Below, one piece after another: positions 31,928-35,442 of a DNA stretch of 35,442 nucleotides. Both the position numbers and the translations under genes were made by a program. The notes below the pieces were generated by a model. It saw nothing but the letters and a program-made list of their open reading frames with translations. It was not told the DNA's origin and did no database searches. This stretch comes from Flavobacteriales bacterium (lineage in GTDB: Bacteria; Bacteroidota; Bacteroidia; Flavobacteriales_F; PHOS-HE28): positions 1-35,442 of the forward strand of contig JAGQVV010000016.1 in the NCBI GenBank assembly GCA_020437805.1, read 5' to 3'. Positions within the stretch are counted from its first letter, which is position 1. Every line of letters starts with the position of its first letter.

Positions 31928-33916
31928 CTATCGTCGTTCCACGAAGAACATCTCCATTTCACCTTTGCCCTTGGCTTGTACCATTCCTCTCGGGACAAAG
32001 CGCAGATCATTCGAGTCCTTGATCAGTGCATACGTGGCGCCACTGATGTTCACGTGGTCCACTTCGCCACTGCTTTCCATCCGGGCCGCTGTGTTCACGG
32101 CGTCTCCCCAGATATCGTACTGGAATTTGCGCGCACCGACGATCCCGGCCACGACATCACCGGTATGGACCCCTGCGCGCATACTGAAGGCAGGTAGGCC
32201 GAATGCGGATCGTTCCAAGCGACGTTGGATCATGAACTCCTGCATCTCCAAGGCGGCCTGGACCACGTGCAACGCGGATCCCTCACGCGCTTCAGGGATC
32301 CCACCGGCGGCCATGTATGCATCGCCGATGGTCTTGATCTTCTCGATCCCATAGCGGCCGACGATCCCATCGAAGGCATGGAAACATGCGTTGAGCTCTT
32401 CCACGAGCTCGGCCGGGCCGAGGCTGCCCGCGATCTCCGTGAAGCCCTTGAAATCCGTGAACAGCACCGTCACTCGATCATGGTGCCTGGCCACAGCGGT
32501 GCCCTTGTCCTTCAATTCGAGCGCCACTTCCGCTGGTAGGATATTGAGCAAGAGGCTCTCGCTGCGGTCCATTTCCCGCTGTACCTCCGCCCTGGACCGA
32601 CGTGTGTAACGCAGCCGGTTCCACAACCCGCCTGCCAGGGCCAAGACCCCTAACCCGATGAACAGGAAGATGTTGCGCTGCTCACGTTCCCGGCCCAGCT
32701 TCTCGTTGTATGCCAGTTCGTCCTCGTATCGGGTCCGGACGTTCGCCAAGCTGTCCGCCAGCATCCGTTCTTGGAAGGTCCGGGTCACTTCCAGCCGTGT
32801 CACCTCCTTGCCGTTGTTGAGCTCCAACAAGGAATCATGCACCATCAGGAATTCCCTTTGCGCTGCGTGCGCCTTCCGGAAATCGCCCGACCGTGCATAG
32901 GCATCCTCCATGCACTGCAGGCACTCCTTGCGTTGCAGCAGCAACCCGTTGGCCACCGCGAGATCGTGCCCCCGCTCACACGCTTTCGCCGCGAGCGCGA
33001 TACGCCCCTCGCTCAGGTGCACGGTACCCCGGTTCAGGTAGGTCCGTGCCAACTGTCGAACACTTCCAAGCTCCAACAGGATGACCTCGGCGGTATCCAA
33101 ATAGGCATGGGCCAATGCATACTTGCTCTGAAGACCGTAGGTCCGGCCCAAATTGTTGAAGGCGATACCCATCTCGAGCTTCCTACCCAGCTCCTTGTAG
33201 AGAGCCGCACCTTCGATGAACTCTTGTTCCGCCGTATCCAACGCACCCATCTGCATGTGCGTGTTCCCCAGGTTCAACAGCGCTTGTGCCCTGCCTTTCG
33301 GGTTGTCGAGCTCGTCCGCCATGGCCGCGCTTCGTTGGTAGTTGGCCAAGGCCTTGTCCAACTCACCCAATTCCGTGTGGATGTTCCCGATGTTGTTGTA
33401 CGTACCGGCCAAGCCTTCCTTGTTCCCCAATCCGGTATCGATGCGCAAGCTTCGCTGCAACTGCTCCAAGGCTTTGGGGAGATCACCCAGGTTGCGATAC
33501 ACGTTACTGAGGTTGCTGTACGTGTTGGAAGCGCGCTTCCGGTCGCCCATCTCGTTCGCCAAGGACAAGCTCTGTTGCAACTCGGACAATGCAGCGGTGT
33601 ACGCACCTTTCATGCTGTTGCCCACGGCCAATGTGGTATGTGCCTCGTATTGGGCCTTTTTGTCATCCGCTTGTACGGCGAGGGCCAGTTGGGCATTGGC
33701 AAGGGCCACGCCGCTGTCCGGTTGCTCGAACACGGCTCTCCACGCCAGCGTCTGGACCGCCCGAAGACGTGCGCTGTCCGGGGCGTTCGGATCCTTCCAA
33801 ATGGCCCATAGGTCCTCCATCTGCGCATGGACCATCAAGCTGGAGGCCATGAAGAGCCCCAGTATCACACCCATGAAGCGGAAGGGTCCGGGCCGAATGT
33901 GCCTTGGTGGTCGCAT
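31928..33916 (-). CDS. TPR-containing class III adenylate cyclase, membrane-bound
   Basis: A 662-residue sensor-type cyclase. A signal/anchor segment (about residues 15-31) is followed by six or so TPR units (such as YSNLSNVYRNLGDLPKALEQ, YNNIGNIHTELGELDKALAN and FNNLGRTYGLQSKYALAHAY), a membrane helix at 415-435, and a class III cyclase domain from about 480. Metal-binding aspartates are Asp488 (LFTDFKGF) and Asp532 (IGDAYMAAGG). Lys528 and Asp601 (KFQYDIWGD) occupy the adenine-specifying positions, and Asn608 and Arg612 the transition-state positions, so the product is predicted to be cAMP rather than cGMP. The TPR region is predicted periplasmic. GGAG seven bases before ATG 33916 supports this start. 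It follows the GGGP-synthase-like gene by 15 bases. Confidence 0.92.
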   Translation of the reverse strand: MRPPRHIRPGPFRFMGVILGLFMASSLMVHAQMEDLWAIWKDPNAPDSARLRAVQTLAWRAVFEQPDSGVALANAQLALAVQADDKKAQYEAHTTLAVGNSMKGAYTAALSELQQSLSLANEMGDRKRASNTYSNLSNVYRNLGDLPKALEQLQRSLRIDTGLGNKEGLAGTYNNIGNIHTELGELDKALANYQRSAAMADELDNPKGRAQALLNLGNTHMQMGALDTAEQEFIEGAALYKELGRKLEMGIAFNNLGRTYGLQSKYALAHAYLDTAEVILLELGSVRQLARTYLNRGTVHLSEGRIALAAKACERGHDLAVANGLLLQRKECLQCMEDAYARSGDFRKAHAAQREFLMVHDSLLELNNGKEVTRLEVTRTFQERMLADSLANVRTRYEDELAYNEKLGREREQRNIFLFIGLGVLALAGGLWNRLRYTRRSRAEVQREMDRSESLLLNILPAEVALELKDKGTAVARHHDRVTVLFTDFKGFTEIAGSLGPAELVEELNACFHAFDGIVGRYGIEKIKTIGDAYMAAGGIPEAREGSALHVVQAALEMQEFMIQRRLERSAFGLPAFSMRAGVHTGDVVAGIVGARKFQYDIWGDAVNTAARMESSGEVDHVNISGATYALIKDSNDLRFVPRGMVQAKGKGEMEMFFVERR

Positions 33917-33931
33917 GGCCGCTCCTTCGGC

Positions 33932-34672
33932 TCAGCCGTGAATGGCCTCGCTCATGTGGAAGATCCGCTCCGGGTCCTCTTCGAAGGCGGTTCCGATCAC
34001 AAGCACGTCGGCCCCGGCCTCGCACAATGATCTGGCGCTCGCCGTATCGCGAATGCCACCTCCAACGATGATGGGCAGGTCCACAGCTTGCCGAACGGCG
34101 GCCACCATGGCCGGATGGACCGTGCGTTGCGCACCACTACCGGTGTCCATGTATATGGTCCGTAGGCCGAGCAGTTCGCCCGCCAAGGCCGTGCACGCAG
34201 CGATGCCCGGCTTATCGTGCGGTATCGGTAGGGTCTGGCTCACGTAGCTTACGGTGGTCGGGCGACCGTTGTCCACCAACATGTATCCCGTGGGGATGGC
34301 CTCCAGGCCCATCGCACGAACAGTGGGTGCCGCCGTCACATGGTGCCCGATCAGCAACTCCGGGTTCCGTCCGCTGATAAGGCTCAGGAACAGCACCGCG
34401 TCCGCGTGTCGGCTCAATTGGGCGGGACTGCCAGGGAAGAGCACGACCGGACGATCGCTCCAGCGCTTCACCAACTCCACACAGTGGTCGAAGGCCGCGG
34501 TGGTCAAAAGGCTTCCGCCCACGAAGATCATATCCGCCTTGGCCATGCAGGCGTTCTGCACGGTACGCTCCAACAAGGCTTGATCCGCGCCCATATCGGG
34601 ATCGATCAGAACGGCCAGTTGCTTGCGACCCGAACCTTTTGCCGCTTCGATGGTTTGTAGTACCGTACCCAC
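33932..34672 (-). CDS. geranylgeranylglyceryl/heptaprenylglyceryl phosphate synthase family protein
   Basis: A 246-residue TIM-barrel prenyltransferase. LAVLIDPDM near residue 20, VGGSLLTT, VVLFPGSPAQLSRHADAVLF, PTGYMLVDNG, TIYMDTGSGA and IIVGGGIRD with ADVLVIGTAFEED form the recognisable family pattern, with phosphate-binding loops at the C-terminal strands. In archaea this enzyme joins glycerol-1-phosphate to geranylgeranyl diphosphate for ether lipids. Bacteroidota carry homologues whose physiological role is less clear. The start is GTG 34672, since an in-frame TAA lies ten codons upstream and the next ATG would cut into the first strand. It forms an operon with the downstream cyclase. 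Confidence 0.92.
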   Translation of the reverse strand: MGTVLQTIEAAKGSGRKQLAVLIDPDMGADQALLERTVQNACMAKADMIFVGGSLLTTAAFDHCVELVKRWSDRPVVLFPGSPAQLSRHADAVLFLSLISGRNPELLIGHHVTAAPTVRAMGLEAIPTGYMLVDNGRPTTVSYVSQTLPIPHDKPGIAACTALAGELLGLRTIYMDTGSGAQRTVHPAMVAAVRQAVDLPIIVGGGIRDTASARSLCEAGADVLVIGTAFEEDPERIFHMSEAIHG

Positions 34673-34676
34673 GTTG

Positions 34677-34684
34677 CGAACTTA
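34677..34684 (-). promoter_or_regulatory. putative -7 box of the GGGP synthase-like gene
   Basis: TAAGTTCG on the minus strand fits the TAnnTT(T/C)G pattern and ends four bases before the GTG start codon, again implying a nearly leaderless transcript. Confidence 0.3.
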
Positions 34685-34790
34685 CGGAGCCGGACGCGGC
34701 CGAAACACGAACCCCTTGATGACGCTTCAGCGCGCCTCCGGTCAGGCTTGTGCTTCAGGCACTTCCATTGCACCAGGAACGCCCGGCCTC

Positions 34791-34822
34791 CTTGCCCCAC
34801 AACACGGATAGACCTACCTTTG
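34791..34822 (+). promoter_or_regulatory. putative ahcY promoter with very short leader
   Basis: CTTG (34791-34794) and TACCTTTG (34815-34822) are 20 bases apart, a close match to the Bacteroidota -33/-7 elements. The -7 box ends seven bases before ATG 34830, so the transcript start would fall at or next to the start codon. Confidence 0.5.
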
Positions 34823-34829
34823 CCGCCTC

Positions 34830-35442
34830 ATGAACACGACCATGCCCCAGACGAAAGAGCAGCTCAAGTACAAAGTGAAGAACATGGACCTCGCCGATTG
34901 GGGTCGCAAGGAGATCGAACTGGCCGAGGCGGAGATGCCCGGCTTGATGGCCCTCCGTGAGAAATACGGCAAGGACCAACCCTTGAAAGGAGCGCGGATC
35001 GCAGGTTGCCTGCACATGACCATCCAGACCGCCGTGCTGATCGAGACCTTGAAGGCGCTCGGCGCGGAAGTAAGCTGGAGCAGTTGCAACATCTTCAGCA
35101 CACAGGACCATGCTGCTGCCGCGATCGCCAAGGCAGGCATACCGGTGTATGCGTGGAAGGGAATGAACAATGAGGAGTTCGATTGGTGCATCGAGCAGAC
35201 CCTTTTCGCTTTTGAAGGCGGCAAGCCCCTGAACATGATCCTGGACGATGGTGGTGACCTCACCAACATGGTCTTCGACAAGTTCCCCGAACTGGTGAAG
35301 GACATCAAGGGCTTGAGCGAAGAGACCACCACCGGGGTGCTCCGCCTGAAGGACCGCGAGAAGAACGGCACTCTCGTGATGCCCGCCATCAACATCAACG
35401 ACAGTGTCACCAAGAGCAAATTCGACAACAAGTACGGCTGCA
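34830..35442 (+). CDS. ahcY: S-adenosylhomocysteine hydrolase, N-terminal part (runs off the window)
   Basis: Adenosylhomocysteinase reversibly splits S-adenosylhomocysteine into adenosine and homocysteine, relieving product inhibition of methyltransferases. The first 204 codons are present. [65 protein letters not shown]-type [12 protein letters not shown] and [14 protein letters not shown] are signature segments, and [20 protein letters not shown] is the conserved motif before the NAD-binding domain. ATG 34830 gives an N-terminus of normal length; ATG 34842 is a possible alternative. Confidence 0.96.
   Translation, partial: MNTTMPQTKEQLKYKVKNMDLADWGRKEIELAEAEMPGLMALREKYGKDQPLKGARIAGCLHMTIQTAVLIETLKALGAEVSWSSCNIFSTQDHAAAAIAKAGIPVYAWKGMNNEEFDWCIEQTLFAFEGGKPLNMILDDGGDLTNMVFDKFPELVKDIKGLSEETTTGVLRLKDREKNGTLVMPAININDSVTKSKFDNKYGC

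Noticed and set aside
32771-33811. A 346-codon open frame on the plus strand
   Set aside because: It mirrors the TPR region of the adenylate cyclase; its apparent periodicity is inherited from the repeats on the other strand.
1-35442. Search for mobile elements, phage genes, CRISPR arrays and defence islands
   Set aside because: No transposase, integrase, terminal inverted repeats, phage structural gene, cas gene or direct-repeat array was recognised; gene content is that of an ordinary chromosome.

Overview
The window comes from a moderately high-GC member of the Bacteroidota, most likely a Flavobacteriales-type lineage; finer placement is not possible from sequence alone. Evidence: several secreted proteins end in type IX secretion (T9SS) sorting domains, there are two TonB-dependent receptors with an N-terminal carboxypeptidase-regulatory-like domain, a PorV/PorQ-type outer-membrane barrel, typically Bacteroidota families (DUF2911, DUF3127), and promoter-like TAnnTTTG/TAnnTTCG boxes instead of sigma-70 sites. 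Genes are densely packed; no gap without a gene exceeds about 250 bases.

Layout. 1-3065: the tail of a probable sodium:solute symporter, a T9SS-exported protein, a strong hairpin, and an SDR oxidoreductase split by one extra G. 3091-7635 (minus strand): DUF2911 protein, then the proteostasis cluster tRNA-Leu(UAG)-tig-clpP-clpX. 7733-9055 (plus): a flavin-reductase-like protein and a DUF3127 protein with an SSB-like acidic tail. 9062-12652: a flippase-like membrane protein overlapping a family 2 glycosyltransferase (minus), ruvC (plus) whose start codon overlaps the flippase start head to head, and greA-HIT (minus). 12725-21665 (minus): a tightly coupled trio of 1256-residue TonB receptor, 1361-residue secreted protein and PorV/PorQ-like barrel; this is the largest and least understood locus here. 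21917-24932: a lysine-rich small secreted protein, a Rieske-like lipoprotein that has lost most iron-sulfur ligands, and a coupled ribF-LRR-pnuC operon. 24941-27573 (minus): a lycopene-cyclase-type membrane protein and a T9SS protein with a seven-repeat propeller. 27695-30782 (plus): a NadR/RNK-type P-loop kinase, a TPP riboswitch and the TonB receptor it controls. 30857-35442: a T9SS protein, a TPR class III adenylate cyclase downstream of a bacterial GGGP-synthase-like gene (minus), and the first part of ahcY (plus).

Working together: the TPP riboswitch, its TonB receptor, the P-loop kinase and the PnuC-type permease look like parts of one vitamin (probably thiamine) uptake and phosphorylation route, although here they are interrupted by unrelated genes. 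tig, clpP and clpX form the usual folding and degradation axis. The TonB receptor/secreted protein/PorV-like trio is probably one cell-surface system of unknown substrate. Several genes carry a promoter -7 box only 3-8 bases before the start codon, which suggests leaderless transcripts.
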